From: Sipunculus nudus
Lineage: Eukaryota; Annelida; Sipuncula; Golfingiida; Sipunculidae
NCBI GenBank assembly: GCA_026874595.1
Contig: CM049322.1
Coordinates: 50,633,340 to 50,697,339, forward strand
DNA length: 64,000 nucleotides
Reading direction: 5' to 3'
The notes beneath the pieces are model-generated. The model did no database searches, was not told where the DNA came from, and saw only the letters and a program-made list of their open reading frames with translations. The position numbers and the translations under genes were made by a program. Of the stretch, positions 48,271 to 62,386 are shown piece by piece; the stretch's first letter is position 1, and each line of letters starts with the position of its first letter.

Positions 48271-51200
48271 TCCATTTTCCTCTCATCAATAAGTTCGTCT
48301 GTTAAATCCAGATTTGATGTTTAATTTGTGAGAAGGGTCAATCGTAATAAAACCACAAGCTCAAATGCTCACCAGGTGTCCATAAACTGTCTTGCACTAT
48401 TTGAGATTGCTTCATAGCCCCATGTTTAACAATATCCGCTTTTCACGGAAATGAATGAGGAATTCTCTGAAGCCCGGTTGTCTCTTTTGCGGTCACGGGT
48501 ATTTTGTTGTGGGACACTTTTAACGTCGATTGCATACTGATATGCATTATTTTAGGGGAAATAAAAATATCATCTCAGTACTAGAAAGGCAGGCCATTAT
48601 TACGTTTAGACATCTTGTTAAAGGTAATTTTATCCGATCGTCCAATTATTTAACGGTTTGATAATTTTTGGTCGGTATAGAATCCAATCTGTATCAGGCA
48701 TCAAGAGTACCCTCCAAGGGCTTGAGATATCAAGGTGGTTGCAAAGATGACTGCTAAAATGAACTTATCTTTTTCAGTAAATGGTGTGCTGTAAAAGGCT
48801 TATATATCTAGCGAGTTCGGTAAAATCAGAACACATGGATTACAGTGAAAGTGAAAGAAACCAATCTTTGATTTTAAGAAAAAATGGCGTCCAAAATGGC
48901 GGTAAAGTGAAGTTACGATCATTTTCTCAATACATGGCGTACAGTGAAACTATATAAGGCATAGTTTCAGTAGGGAGACCAAATATTTTCATAAGTGTAA
49001 CAATAAAGGAGAAAACTTTTCTTTCCACCCATGATGGCTTTCAAAGAAGTCACAAATACGAAAAACACGGTATGAAAAATACAATAAATGGTACACATGT
49101 ACCGTCATATGTGGCGTCATTGATATATGGAGTGTTTAGCTCTGAAGTCCCCAGTGGTACCAATATACATCAAGTCTCAGTCTTTTTAACTATTCTTTTT
49201 GACAACCGGTCTTCATCTTGGTCACCAAGCTAAACGCAGGAATAATAAACATTTCCCAAGTCTGGGCGGGAGGCTGTCTCTCTATAACTTACTAAATGTC
49301 AAAAAGTAAAGCTTATATTTAGTTGTAATCTGCATCCTTCGACATCGATTTGGAAATGCAGATATTAAAGGCCTGTATAAAAAATTTCTTTTGTTTTTTT
49401 TCGGACATATTTCAAATAGGACAAGTGATTTGTGCGTTTGTTTAAAAAACATATCCGCGATCCATCCATGGATACAATGATCCACTGTAGTTCCAGGATT
49501 CGTGTTTAATATGTTTTCGGGCGTATTTAAAGGGGATCTGTGGCAACTGCTTTTTTTTTAAGAAAACACATCCACGATCCATCCATGAACCCAGTGACAT
49601 TCGGGGATTTGTGTTTTAAATGTATGTTCTTCTGCCTCCTGAAGGCATTGTCACTCTTGATGGTATATAGATGGGCAAACTGTAAGTTCAAAGACCTTTC
49701 ATTTCTAAAAGATTGACACATTTAACATTGGAGGCATTTTTAGAACACTAGCTTTAATGTTTGCCCTCCAGATAACTTTAACCATAATTTCTATTTCAAG
49801 TGGTAGGAAACTCCGGCAACGTGCGGAAATAAGATTAAACAAAATGATAGCTCAATATCTCATAACTTCGGGCTTTGCCGTTGATCTTAATGCAACGTCG
49901 TTTATGACGTAATGCTTAAGGTAGTATCGAGATTTTATTGTGTCCGGATAATTCCGGCGCTGTCTATGATGTAAAGATAACATTGCTGGTTTATTATTGA
50001 GGTTTAAAACGCTGAGATCTCGTTATAATGTGAGAACGGAAGACGATCCATTAGACCTCTGGGCGTCTGTAATACTGACAGGTGTGATCATGACATTTCA
50101 TTTTGCTTTTTGTTTCATTCAGTGGCGAATTGAGTGCAGTCTCTTGTCGACACCTCAAGAGCAATATTTTAAACTGGCACTATTTCTGTTCTAAAAAAAA
50201 CCATTAAAATTATATAACCTGGTCCTTGTACCAAAGCATCGAGGAAAATGTTAACTGTACCCAATTAAACATGGAAACTATTTGCATTTGGTTTATAAAA
50301 TATATCAACGATTGGTATGTTGGCCAGTGAAGCTTCACATATATTTATGTTTTTTTTAATATATGTGGTTCAACTTGCACGATTAAGTTTTCAGATTGCT
50401 TCACGTTACATGCACAGATAAATTTATCAGCTTGCAAACATAGGTCAAATTATTCTAAAAAGTAGTTAAGAAAGAACAACCAAGTTTTCGTCGTCACTAA
50501 TTTTAGACCAACTAATTACTGTTATTATTTTTATTTATTCCATATGTGTCTGACTTGCCATGTGTCTCTAGGTATGTGAACAACATATTTCTGAACACGG
50601 CTTTCTTTCTGGACTAATGTGACTCCGCATATTTAAAAGTAAATGATACAAATAAATGAATTAATGCAAATAAAAAATTAAATGCATTTTATTATAAAAG
50701 GTAAAAGGGATCATAAATCAACAACTGCAACTGCAGTATCAAATACAGATACATTTTAGTTTGGACTGTAAACATATCAAAGTATGCTGATTAGTATAGC
50801 TCAGACCGTGCGTTTGGTTTCGGAAAAAAAGTTATGTTAGAAAAAACATTATAAACGTTATACAATTCTATATTAACCCCTTTTTTGCCCTAACAAAAGG
50901 TACACTTTAAAACTGCAATAGTATATGCTTTTGAAAATCGACTTTTTTCTAAAATAAAATGCATATTCAGATGCAGAGTTAATTTAAAAATAAATGCGAC
51001 GTTTTCATGATAATTTTTATTGGAGCCCAGATCTGTCTATGACTACTCAAATGAATCAAATTTGCACTTGTATTGTTATACAATACAAATGATCATATCA
51101 TTTTTGTGTCAATATGTGTGTCGTATTCTTCAAGTGTATTTTAATGAGGTATTTACGCTGGTCCTTCAGATCAATGTCGGATTGCAAGGTTTTCGGATTG

Positions 51201-52070
51201 TCCATGATCCTGATCTGCAATCCACTAACTACCAAAATTCTTGGATATTCAGCTGCTGAATTGTATTTACTAATAGCTAACAATGTCCTTTCAAGCTGTA
51301 ATATTCCCCTCGCTTGATTATTCCCTACGTCCGAAATGCCATTTAATAATCTGCTATGAGAGCTTGCCCCGAGAGACCAGTGGAGACAGCCAGTGGGCAC
51401 TTCGCTCAAGACTTGGAATCCCGTCACACCAAACGTCATCAAGATTAAACCAAATGGTTCCATCGACGCCATGATGACTGTCACTGTCCTTCACAAGACC
51501 GTTCATCATACGCAACATCGGATCATCTTTATCAGCGCGTGCTCTTATATAATTGCACTAATTGTCCTAAAAATAAATGTGGATGAATTTCTTTGGTTGG
51601 AGATGTCCAATTTGCGCTCCGTTCACATTAATAAAAGAGGGAAATAAGTGCTACTGATCCAATTAAGGACCCTGTTGATTGACAGTCTGTCATAACAAGT
51701 ACTTCCACAGTTATATTACTTGGGAACTCCTGTTTTTCTTCTCTCCCAGTCTTGTATTCCAAATGTTCAAGTTCACCGTGCTGAACCAGATTGTGTTCCC
51801 TAAACGAATTAGGGCCCCACCTTAGAAAAAGGTCAAAGTCAAACAATGTATAATGTGGAAATGTGTTAAATATTTCTATCACTCTGACCAAAAGTGTTTT
51901 ATGGAAAGCCAGTCGTAATGATTATCTGGAAAATACGCGCGCTTGAGAAAACAAAATATCTCCGATAAATGTCCGCATATGGGTGTCCATGAACACCCAC
52001 TCTCTTCATCCCATTAGAAACCTATGTAAAGAAATACATTCATATTCCAGTATATAGCTTCCACTTCCTG
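48271..52070. other. Intergenic DNA, no gene recognised
   Basis: AT-rich. A GC-richer stretch at 51380-51520 carries overlapping frames on both strands (plus 84 codons, minus 128 codons) with no recognisable domain. Confidence 0.45.
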
Positions 52071-52082
52071 TAGGGGGGGGGG

Positions 52083-52190
52083 GAATACTGTCGTTGCCTT
52101 TTTGTTCGCGAGGGTTTCAAATTCGCGCTGCTCGTAAAAGGAAACTGAGCGCGAAAATAAAATCTTCATGAATTAGAGGCCCCATCGTTA
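52083..52190 (+). repeat. Interspersed repeat family B, copy 1
   Basis: AATACTGTCGTTGCC, TTTTTGTTCGCGAGGGTTTC, AAATTCGCG, GAGCGCGAAAAT and GAGGCCCCA occur in the same order, inverted, at 55820-55922. Confidence 0.6.
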
Positions 52191-55100
52191 AAGACAAGGG
52201 GGAGGTGGAAATATTGATATGCTAAATAATTACAGATGTTGCAATAGGTGTTACCGTTAATTTAAGATAATCATCCAATGATAACTAACATCTACCCATT
52301 TGACATTGACTTGTGTCCGTGTCCAGATTTCACGATTGTATCCCACATATTAGTTAATATAATTAATTCCTGAAATGACTGATAGACTCTAATTAGTTTA
52401 TTGTATGGTGAGATCGAGAAAAAAAATAATCCTTGCGAAACTGTATAAGAAAGAGAAATCACGAATTGGTAACCCCGTGAATATGAAGCCTATAAACAAT
52501 AATCAGTCGCAATCTCATATCTATATAAGGGTAAAGGAAAAACACCCTGATTGAAGAAGAAGATACCGTCCCTTTACTTTGTGGGTTCGTTAGTTCGCAT
52601 ATGGTCCGGTTTAGTGGCTGACATGTTTCAACGACATCTAACGATAAATCTCAGAATCAGTCAATGCTATGAATCGGGGGAAATTTGATTTATCTCACAA
52701 ATATTTGTTTGTACGAGAGAATGGCCGCAATCAGATTAGCGTGAGACACAATAGTCAATCAAGATAAATTCAGCATGTCCGTTTTAAAATAATCCAATCT
52801 CCATCCCCGGATCAGCATTTGGAAAAAAAAAATCATCAAGCAAGGTGTCATCTTATCCCCGTATAAAACAAATATTTGTTTTTTTCTGTGATTTAATATT
52901 CCCTTGTAAGTCAAATTATTGATTTATTTATTAAGGGGTAAAAGTCTACCGTGGTCGCAATACCAGCCCTCAAATAAAATACTTAATTTGAAGGGAGGGT
53001 ATGACGTGTTGGTATCTGATAACAGTTGTACTTGACCGAGTTTTCTTTTTTTCTGTCACAGCCTCGCGCCCTCTATCTCCTTCTGGTGTAATTAGTTAAT
53101 TGGATTTGGTTGATTTGGGACTATTAATTTATCGCCTGATTGGAGTGTATAATTTTCTCTGAAACACTGAAAGATAGTAGTCAATGCTCTCTAAATTTTA
53201 AAATAAGACCATTCGTTTCGACATAATTAAATGTAACAAACACGGCCTCATTATGATAGTAGGTAAACATAACAACTAATGAATATTGATCGTTCAGGGA
53301 TTCCCGCGTGTGGATTATGGAGTGAAGTCAACGTTGACCTGCATTGTCGCCATTTTCCCGCTTAATATATAGGCAAATGTGCGAATCAAACAGAATAAAA
53401 CAAAGACTTTTAAGGAGGAGATTTCGTTCACCCCCCCCCCCCCCCCACCGAAAACCGGACTTATGGCAAACAGTACAAAATCCCTCTCTAAAAATATCAT
53501 TATTTTCTTACCACATATACCGATGCACATATTTTCATCATACGAAAATCACATTTGCTCAGTCTTGAGCATTTTATTATTCTTTATTTACTTTTGATTT
53601 AAATACTCAAAAACATTTAAAACGATTCAGTGAGGCAATTGTCATATGTAAAATTCAACATTTTCTCATTATTAGACGGCAACAAAGAAAAATTATCGAA
53701 TTAACTATGATGAGACGATAAACTGCATGATTGATTGAATTATCTGAAACATGGCCCATGTTGCCACCTATTCCTTTAGGTGAGGTACAATTTATAAATA
53801 TTACTGTATGAGGAATGATGTGTGAATAACACAGAGCTTCCCCTGGCCTATTCTTTTGCAAATTCGTAGATCCTCCCCTAAAACTTGAGAGTGGGTCAGT
53901 ACAGCGAACACGAATGGATTAGAACAACCCATGCATGGTTGACCGGATCATAAACACACATTCATCATCAAGAAGTGGTGCGATCCAATGTCTCCACTCA
54001 CGATCAGATATTTGATTAATCCCTCCCAGTAGTGAGCCATAAATGAGTTTTTGATAAAGAAGCGACGCGCTCAGGCAAAGATAACCCACGACAATTATTA
54101 CAGTCACGAACATGTCTGATATTTAACGACGCGTCCGCTTTACGGCACAATCATTTTCTGCCTCTAATACTGAAGAATTGATTGGATTAGCCCAGGGCTT
54201 TCTGTGATAAACAAACTATTAGCGGACCGTTAAATGTGTTATACTACAATTGTAAATCTTCTTCTTGCGTCAGAAACACTCCGTTATTTTAGATATCATT
54301 ATAATCCAAAGTAAATTTAACAATCACGATGCGGATGATGTTGAAAATCCCTTAAAAAGTCATATTGGGGGATTATTAAATAATAAACCATTCATCCTGT
54401 GATAAATGGCCACGCTCTATGAAAAAAAAAACCAGATATATACCATCCTAAAGAGATCAAGTAAAATCATTTACTTAACATCGAAATACTGGGCCAGGTT
54501 CCGTGGACGACAACCATGCTTACGAACCTTAAAATAATAATTTTTTTTTCATACAAAGTTCTAAATATGGTAAAGTAAATTCATTTCAGTCAAAGTATAT
54601 TATTATGGTCAATAATAATGAAATAAATAAATAAATACATCCTTGACCTGGCCTTGAAATAAAATTTGTACAATGATATTGCCTCTTTTTTTAATGATTA
54701 TACAGGATTTTACTCCTGAAGTTGGTAACTGTCATGATACTGCACTTCATTGTGTATGTTTTGCCATAAAAGACAAAGCAAGTAAAAGCCGTGCGCAACT
54801 AACCCCCCCCCCCCCCCCCCCCAAAAAAAGCGAGTTCTTTGTTAAGCGTTTAATTTTAACAAAGAAATGATTAATATTTTACGTTAGGTATCAGACAAGT
54901 ATGTAAGGCACACACACACACACCCTCACACACACACATATATATAATGATGTACGATATAAAATATGTACATACTCATATGGATATATACATATATACC
55001 TACTTATTCAATTTGCAGGCATATATATTCAATATATTACCAAATAACACAATATTACAAGTAAATGGAGTACAATAAATATAATTTATAACATTTTAAT

Positions 55101-55450
55101 AAAATAAAACGTATTCTTATAAATTTCCAACACATGTGCGTATATGTGTTTGAGCGTGTATTCTCTACCCCAGAACATTTACTTGTCAATATGATGTTTT
55201 TGTAACGTCTACTGTTATTCAAGGGTATCGGGAAATACGATACCCCCGTGACTTGGACAGATATTCACGTATACACAAGTTAATATTACTATGTAAATAC
55301 AGAGATGGTCTGTCCACCTTGTCATTGTTGGCCGATATACTATTTCGGGATATGACTTGCGTCCAGCTCGAAAATCAATCCCCCGTTCAATTAAACAAAG
55401 AATCCCTGGTGTTCACGTACATAGGAGTACACGGCAGTATCTCTGATTAA
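52191..55450. other. Intergenic DNA, no gene recognised
   Basis: Contains C runs (53431-53446, 54802-54822), CA repeats (54910-54940) and motif-rich non-coding stretches at 52240-52400 and 53900-54260. No coding exon could be supported. Confidence 0.45.
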
Positions 55451-55819
55451 CTCGACATACGCCAGAACAGTTATAGTTAGCTTGGCGAAGCTAGCCCTTA
55501 CTCTGTTAAAGCGCGATTTCCCACATTTCAGTAATACGCGAGGGTTCCATTTTCGCGATCTCTTCATATTAAAAACCTGCACACAGTAAAGTATGGCCAT
55601 ATGACCTAATTATATCAAATAATATGCGCGAAAAAAAAACCACACACACTTATAAGACTCAATACCAAGAGAATTGCGATGTAGCCGAATTTATATTTCT
55701 TTAATTTCAGATAATTTGAAAAATCTCACATAATTTATACTGTTTTTGATTCTTTGAATTAAAAAAAGATAAGTTATTATTATGAATCAATCTTTTACCT
55801 TTCAATTTGCCTACCATCC

Positions 55820-55922
55820 TGGGGCCTTGTTTTCACGAAAGGGGTTATGTCCGCGCTAATTCCACTTTCGCGAATATCGCGAGTTTGAAACCCTTGCGAA
55901 CAAAAAAGAAACCACAGTATTG
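55820..55922 (-). repeat. Interspersed repeat family B, copy 2
   Basis: Inverted relative to 52083-52190; carries TTCGCGAATATCGCGAG and GAAACCCTTGCGAACAAAAA. Related CGCGA words at 55515-55560 suggest a longer element with two similar ends. Confidence 0.55.
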
Positions 55923-56276
55923 TTTATAGATTCGCTGCTCCTGTTTTACGCGGATATATTTTTTCTTTGCAAATGAAGAAAAGGTCACAAATACCCTAAA
56001 AGAATCCTTAAGGGTACGCAGAATGAAGTGAATTTAGTGATAAACTATATACACTTTATATCACCCTGACCTGAGTTTGACAACATCTTAAGTTATATTT
56101 TGGTTATGACTCTGCTCACACGTTACGTTCCACTTTTGGTTATATCCTTTGCTTAAACATTCAGTTACATGTTTAGTTATACTTTGATTTTGAAGTTTTT
56201 ACAAGCCAATCCAGTAAACAGCTTTGGCTGAACCATTGGTCGGAACAAACTGAACCGAAAATGGTTCTGAGTTTTG

Positions 56277-56323
<47 letters not shown>

Positions 56324-58250
56324 TGGCGCATAAGGCCCTCATAAAAAATAACGCATCCAGGGCTTATGAATGCTCAAATAAATAAATATTTTCTTAATTT
56401 TTTAAAACCCAAATAATAACAAACCTTTATGAAAAACTGAACAGCTTACCAAGGTGTATTTAGCACTTTATTCACTTTTTTAAACCATGAATAAGAAGAC
56501 TTGTAAATCTCTCACTTTTCGAGTCGGTAACAAATTATTATTAGTGTAGGATAAGTCACCAGAAGTCAGATGCATATCTCAAATTTAAATTCTGCAATAA
56601 CTCCATAGTTCAATGAAGGACAAAAATTTGGCTTTTCGTTTTTTGCACAGGATTAACGGAGGGGAGGGGTTACACATATGAAGATAAAAGGTATCATATA
56701 TCGCATATCAAACTATCATCAAATATGGCAGTCTCTAGAAGGGATACAGACATTCTGGGCAGATCATCCCAAGTTTTTTCCTTCTCCTTTTTTTCACATC
56801 TCTCAACAAAATGTAATCAGTCGAGGCACTGGGCTAAGAAATTACACGTTTAAGCCCATGACTATCAGAGGCACGAACGATGGGGTGTCGCTAACGCCTG
56901 GAGCGTTCTGGCACGCCGCGGGGCACGCTAACACGTTACAAAGGCGTCTTCTTATATCAAGGTTCAGGGGAACGGGATAATTACACACGGACCTGGCGTC
57001 AGCAAGATGAAGAACGCTGCCAAATGGAGCGTTTTGCTTAGGATGTAAGCGGCCCAGAAGTTAAAGATTGATCAAGCCCCTTTAAACTTGTGGAGTATTC
57101 GTTTCATGTTGCCTCGGCATCCCTGCGGCCATTTCTAAAGAACATAAAGTGTAGTGAAAACGACCCATTGACCGGGACCAGAGTAAGGCATCAAAGAGAA
57201 TCCCTGATTCTCTGCACTGAATGTATGCATTTAAAGGATTATGGGTAATCGACAGTGCATCAATCGAGAATGAATCGATAAAGACAAACTTGGGCGGCTA
57301 GAACAGACGACAACAACGCTACAATAACATCCCCATTGGGGCATACTGTTTACTGTCATAAACGTGTGATACCGACCTGGGAGTACTTGTTCTATGTCCC
57401 TATATGATAAAACTTGGAAAACAGCCTTGAATATTCTATTAGAAGTATTAAAAACCAGCAAAGCGGACGCAGATCGTCATTTTATTTTTTGTTCAAAAGG
57501 AGAGGCCCACAGCATGCCAATGGCACTAACTATTGTATGAAATATAGGTTAAAGTCCCCACACAAGAAACATGTTATGTTATTTATTGACTCTTGGATGT
57601 CAGATTTCTATATACACCAGTTAGGGAATAATCAAGAAAACATAATCTGTTTTAAGACATACAAGAGACTCACCGAGGTCCTATCAATGTTTCACCATGA
57701 TGCCCCTAAAGATCTTGCAGTGTTCGAGCCGGGGATGTGTCACTTCACAGTTCATTATCTAATCCTGTCAGGTTGTAGGATTTCACCAAAGGATAAAATA
57801 CAGCAACACAGCCATGACTTTTAATTCACAGAAATGCCGAAAGGTCTTTCCAAAGTTCGAATAATTATTATTAATATGCCAAAACATAATTATACTGCCC
57901 GTCTATGGGGTATGCGCTTTATTAAAAATACGGAGGGTTGCGGGAATATCCTACAAGGCTGCGTCATACATTGGGCGTATATTTCTATAAAGCAAAAAGA
58001 CATTAGTCTACCTATCGATAGCTGAACATACGTACATGTATTTATATATATACATTTCATGTCATTATCACTTTACTCTTTGGATTTATAGGAAGCAATT
58101 GACTATGGGAATCTTACTACCAGTGTGACTCGATTGTTGGGGTTGTAATTTTTTAGTCAAAGAAATTAAAATAGTGATAAAATCTCTTCTGTATTGTTTG
58201 CTCTACAATTGTATAACAATCAGACACTTTAAACAAATGTCTATATAATA
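55923..58250. other. Intergenic DNA, no gene recognised
   Basis: A plus-strand frame of 136 codons at 57414-57824 lacks any recognisable motif and is probably chance. GC-richer patches at 56820-57050 are unexplained. Confidence 0.4.
56280..56320 (+). repeat. (GA)n microsatellite
   Basis: About twenty GA units. Confidence 0.95.
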
Positions 58251-58261
58251 CATAAATAGGC

Positions 58262-58297
<36 letters not shown>

Positions 58298-58318
58298 ATA
58301 TATATATATATATATATT
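58262..58318 (+). repeat. (TA)n microsatellite
   Basis: Alternating TA with one ACATGT interruption. Confidence 0.95.
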
Positions 58319-58845
58319 AATTTTTAGCTAATAAAATTCTTGTAGGTGTTAATATGTCTACATTTATTCCACTTATGGTATGTTTCTTATATCACATCCT
58401 CCTTCCTTGCTACATAATATGGTTAAACGGCAATGTGCGCCCCTGCCTGCCTGTGCATTTTACCTTTATTTTGGTCACGGTGTGTCTATGTCCCAGTAAA
58501 TTGAAGAACACTCAGACAGCGTGACTAATCGTCTTGTCATCCACCAGGATCAAACATGCCTCGCTTTATCATCCCCTGATGTGGCTTATGTTGCAAAGAC
58601 CTGATCCGGGTTCTTTGTGCGGAGTATTTTGTCTTTGACTTAAGCTGTCCCCGGGCCCTGGGTGCTGGCTGGACGCCTGACTGCGGCCCGTCCGTCTGTT
58701 TCACATGTTTCTTGTCTGGTCAGCGGATTACCGTCTCACAGAGTCCTCACGGTATTAAGCCCCTTGAGGTAACGACTAAAGCAGAAGCCACATTCCTGAA
58801 TCCGATTCTCCACAGACAACGAAACCCAGACATACAGAAATTCAC

Positions 58846-58897
58846 ACACACACACACATATATATATATTGTTACGACTTTATGTCATCCCGTAACA

Positions 58898-58947
<50 letters not shown>
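58846..58947 (+). repeat. (CA)n(TA)n with embedded hairpin
   Basis: A CA run, a short TA run, then ATTGTTACG, a 15-bp loop and CGTAACAAT as its inverted copy, then a longer TA run. The arms extend into the flanking TA on both sides. Confidence 0.8.
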
Positions 58948-58949
<2 letters not shown>

Positions 58950-59711
58950 AGCGCTTGGAATATTATTTATAATAAAGACGGGTCCTGATATGAAGTATAA
59001 AAGCATAAAAAAATAAGTATTATACACCTAGACACACCATGGGAAAAAACAAGGCGGGCCTAAAAAGCTAAACAAATGTCAATCATTTGCCATAAAGCAA
59101 ATTTCATGATCGTAAAATTTGCGGTGACATATATCAGTGATTATCCAAGGCATACTTGTCGGCAAACATACTAGAAGAGCGACAAACATCTCTACAACAG
59201 CAAACATATCATCGTAGAGCCATCTCTTTGTCTCTGTCGCTCTACTATCCATGAAGCGAGCATAAATTCAGCTTATCTAAAAGAACATTTGTTATTTCTC
59301 GAATATAATTTGCTAACGTTTGTTTCACAAAGCCTGAATGGTGATAGAAATGCTGAAATTCGTGATATACCTTGGATAATGATGAAAACAAAAGAAACCA
59401 TGTTCGTTCCCAACAGTGAAAAGGCTTCCCCACTTGGGTGATCAGTACATACCGTCGGAGGCGGAAACGCTGCTCCATGAAAATAATTATAATTACCATA
59501 AGACTGGAAGCAACCAGACGTAGCAGATTAAATAATTCATAACTATGATTTATAGCTGTGGTGGTCGCGTCCATCATGCCTGTTAATAAAACGCCGGGTC
59601 TTTTCTACTCTTGGTTTGTCATATTGTTGCTGTAATCCTTGACTTAGTGACGAATCGTAGTCTGGCTTTGTGCATTATGTATTGCAATACATTGCAATGA
59701 CAGTTAAGGAT

Positions 59712-59837
<126 letters not shown>

Positions 59838-60454
59838 GCAATGACCAGTATGTTCTTATGGCATCACCTTAATTATTAAAAAAGGAACGGGACGTGGCCT
59901 AAAGGTGGCGCTGTCTACCGATTTTGAATTTAAAAAGTAAAATTCGATGGAAATGATGTTCAATTTACCGTTTTCATCCCCAGTTGTTCCAATTTCACAT
60001 TACCCTTTCTTGAGATTATCCCTTCAGAACAGTTGTTTCCTTATGTTAATAACTTAAAATTCACATAATTTCTTTCCCCTTGATTTCCTTAATTAGTTGA
60101 AATAAGTACATCATATGTCTGCATGCAAAGTGTAATAAGCTTCGGTGAAGTGAATGAGTCAATATGAATGTAATTTACAATATAAAATAACTTTGATATT
60201 TATTTCAGGTTAACGTGGGTAACTTGAAACGGGGGTAAACTGAAGTCTTACTGGGTCTGCTTAAAGCCTGTTTTTACACCGGTTAGATATGTAGCTGTTC
60301 CCCCGGAGAATAAAATTACGATTACCACTGGGAAGAGTTCAGCAAGTAAACCTAAAAATATGTTATATCCGTTCATATAATTATATTTTTCATGGTAAAT
60401 TAATTAAAACCCTGCTAGTATCTCTACCGCTTGAAACTCTAATTTCTATAAGGA

Positions 60455-60457
<3 letters not shown>

Positions 60458-60507
<50 letters not shown>
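60458..60507 (+). repeat. (TA)n microsatellite
   Basis: Pure alternating TA. Confidence 0.95.
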
Positions 60508-60508
<1 letters not shown>

Positions 60509-61576
60509 CACATACATATATACATATATACCCGATATATAACATTCAAAACAGCCGGAGTATGATGGGGTCCAACACACTAGAGATGCGAACAAATTTT
60601 GAGTTATTTTACATTGACGTACAAATATAATTCATATTGTTTGACCGGCAATATTTGATCATTTAACTTTGCTCTTGCTTTTACCCCTTCCCACCACACG
60701 CAGTGCTGCCCTTGGTACAGTGCTACCCTAAACTTGATCTTACCTGCATGTAGACTACCGTCTTTGCGGAAGAGCTTTTCCTGATATATAACCGTCAGTG
60801 ACCGTGCCTAACAAGAATAAGCTTTTATCATCATCATTTTTCTCATCTCATAAAAATGATCTGCTTATTATTCTATAGAAGCATTGAAAATACATATATC
60901 TAGATCAAACCTGATTGCCTTTAGTTAAGCCATTTAGCCTGTATACGCCACATCAAGGCCAAATGCATTTCGATTCTATAGTCAAGAATAAAAGAGTCAG
61001 AGTAATCAATATAGAGAGAACGCAAGGACGCACACTCTCTCTGTTTCGACCCAAAAAATTTCTGGCGAAAAGCTGAATACACCTTAAATTAAAGGCTGGA
61101 TTTTGCGTCCTGCATCGTTTGTTTCTCTAAATTTCTGGGTGGGCACTGGTTTAGCGGCTTACTGTTGTCTAGACTGGTACCCCACCATACATTTAAGGTG
61201 ATGCCGCCGTGTGTCTAAGAATCTGACTAAAAACCAATGTAAACAAACAGTGTCGCATGATCCGGAATCTAAGATTTCGCAGGGTCTTTTTATTGCAATT
61301 TTTTGTTTGTTTTACCAATCCGTCATTCTAGAATTTGAATCACTAGAATCATAATCATACAAAAGTGTAATCAATATTCATAAGTCAAGCTCGATAAAAA
61401 AATATACATGTTTAGGTCTTCGAGCTTCAGTTCATAGCTGATAGTTTGTTCATGGGACGTGCGTTACAAAGCTATGTTCCCTAATACTTGTCGAACCAAA
61501 GTGAGACCGGGATGACACGCCGCATGAAACTAAAAAGGCTTATGTATTGATAATTTTATCTGGAAGTTACAATATA

Positions 61577-61580
<4 letters not shown>

Positions 61581-61640
<60 letters not shown>
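61581..61640 (+). repeat. (TA)n microsatellite
   Basis: Pure alternating TA. Confidence 0.95.
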
Positions 61641-61642
<2 letters not shown>

Positions 61643-62386
61643 GGTAGGAAGCTGAAAAGTATGTTAAGCTGACCCCCAACGCGTGAAGCGATTTAGCGAG
61701 GACCGCTTGACGTACTTTGTGATGGGTTTGTCTCCGGAAATACTTTGGAACCGGCCTTTTCTACCTCCTTTAGATGGAGATAAAATGAGTCGGTACAGGT
61801 CAAGATACCGGTAAGCCGCTAAATCAGGATCAATCGGAAGAAACTTCTGCCTTCGAGATATTTAAAGAGGTCCCCTGCCAGTTCCAGCACACATGTTTAG
61901 TTGGTCTATGGTTTTGTCGGTCTTCCCTATTTTCTAAAATTCTGTCTCCGCCACCGAGAGTTTTTCTATACTTTAAGCCTTGGCGCGACCAGATGTATTC
62001 ATTCATGCGCACGTCTATATTTTTATTTGTAGGTTCAATTATAGAAGTCTAAACAAGGCAATTTTGCAGGATATGTAATAAAATATAAATCATACAAGGT
62101 GTATCTAACTGATGGACTGAGCATGCATGGCAACAAAACATTGCAGGCATAAGCATGAAACAATCAGTATACCAGGTTTTCTGAATTTCTATGACTCAAA
62201 TTACTTCGCTATTCCAATCATGTGTTAGTGTTGATAAAAGAAAGTGTTTTATAGATAATTTTGGTTTTCTAAAGGATAGACGAAATTATCCGTGTAAATG
62301 TGTACCGCGTTGAAAAGGGTATCTGACTAAAATGGCCTCATATTAAGTTTAGTTTCAACAAGGGATCTAATGTGCCCAAGGGTAAA

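Noticed and set aside
51098-51484. Minus-strand frame of 128 codons overlapping plus-strand frames
   Set aside because: Overlapping frames on both strands and no recognisable domain; possibly an old repeat or non-coding block.
57414-57824. Plus-strand frame of 136 codons
   Set aside because: No recognisable motif, splice-supported partner or neighbour; treated as chance.
59245-59577. Minus-strand frame of 110 codons with a hydrophobic stretch
   Set aside because: One hydrophobic run alone does not support a membrane protein; no splice partners found.
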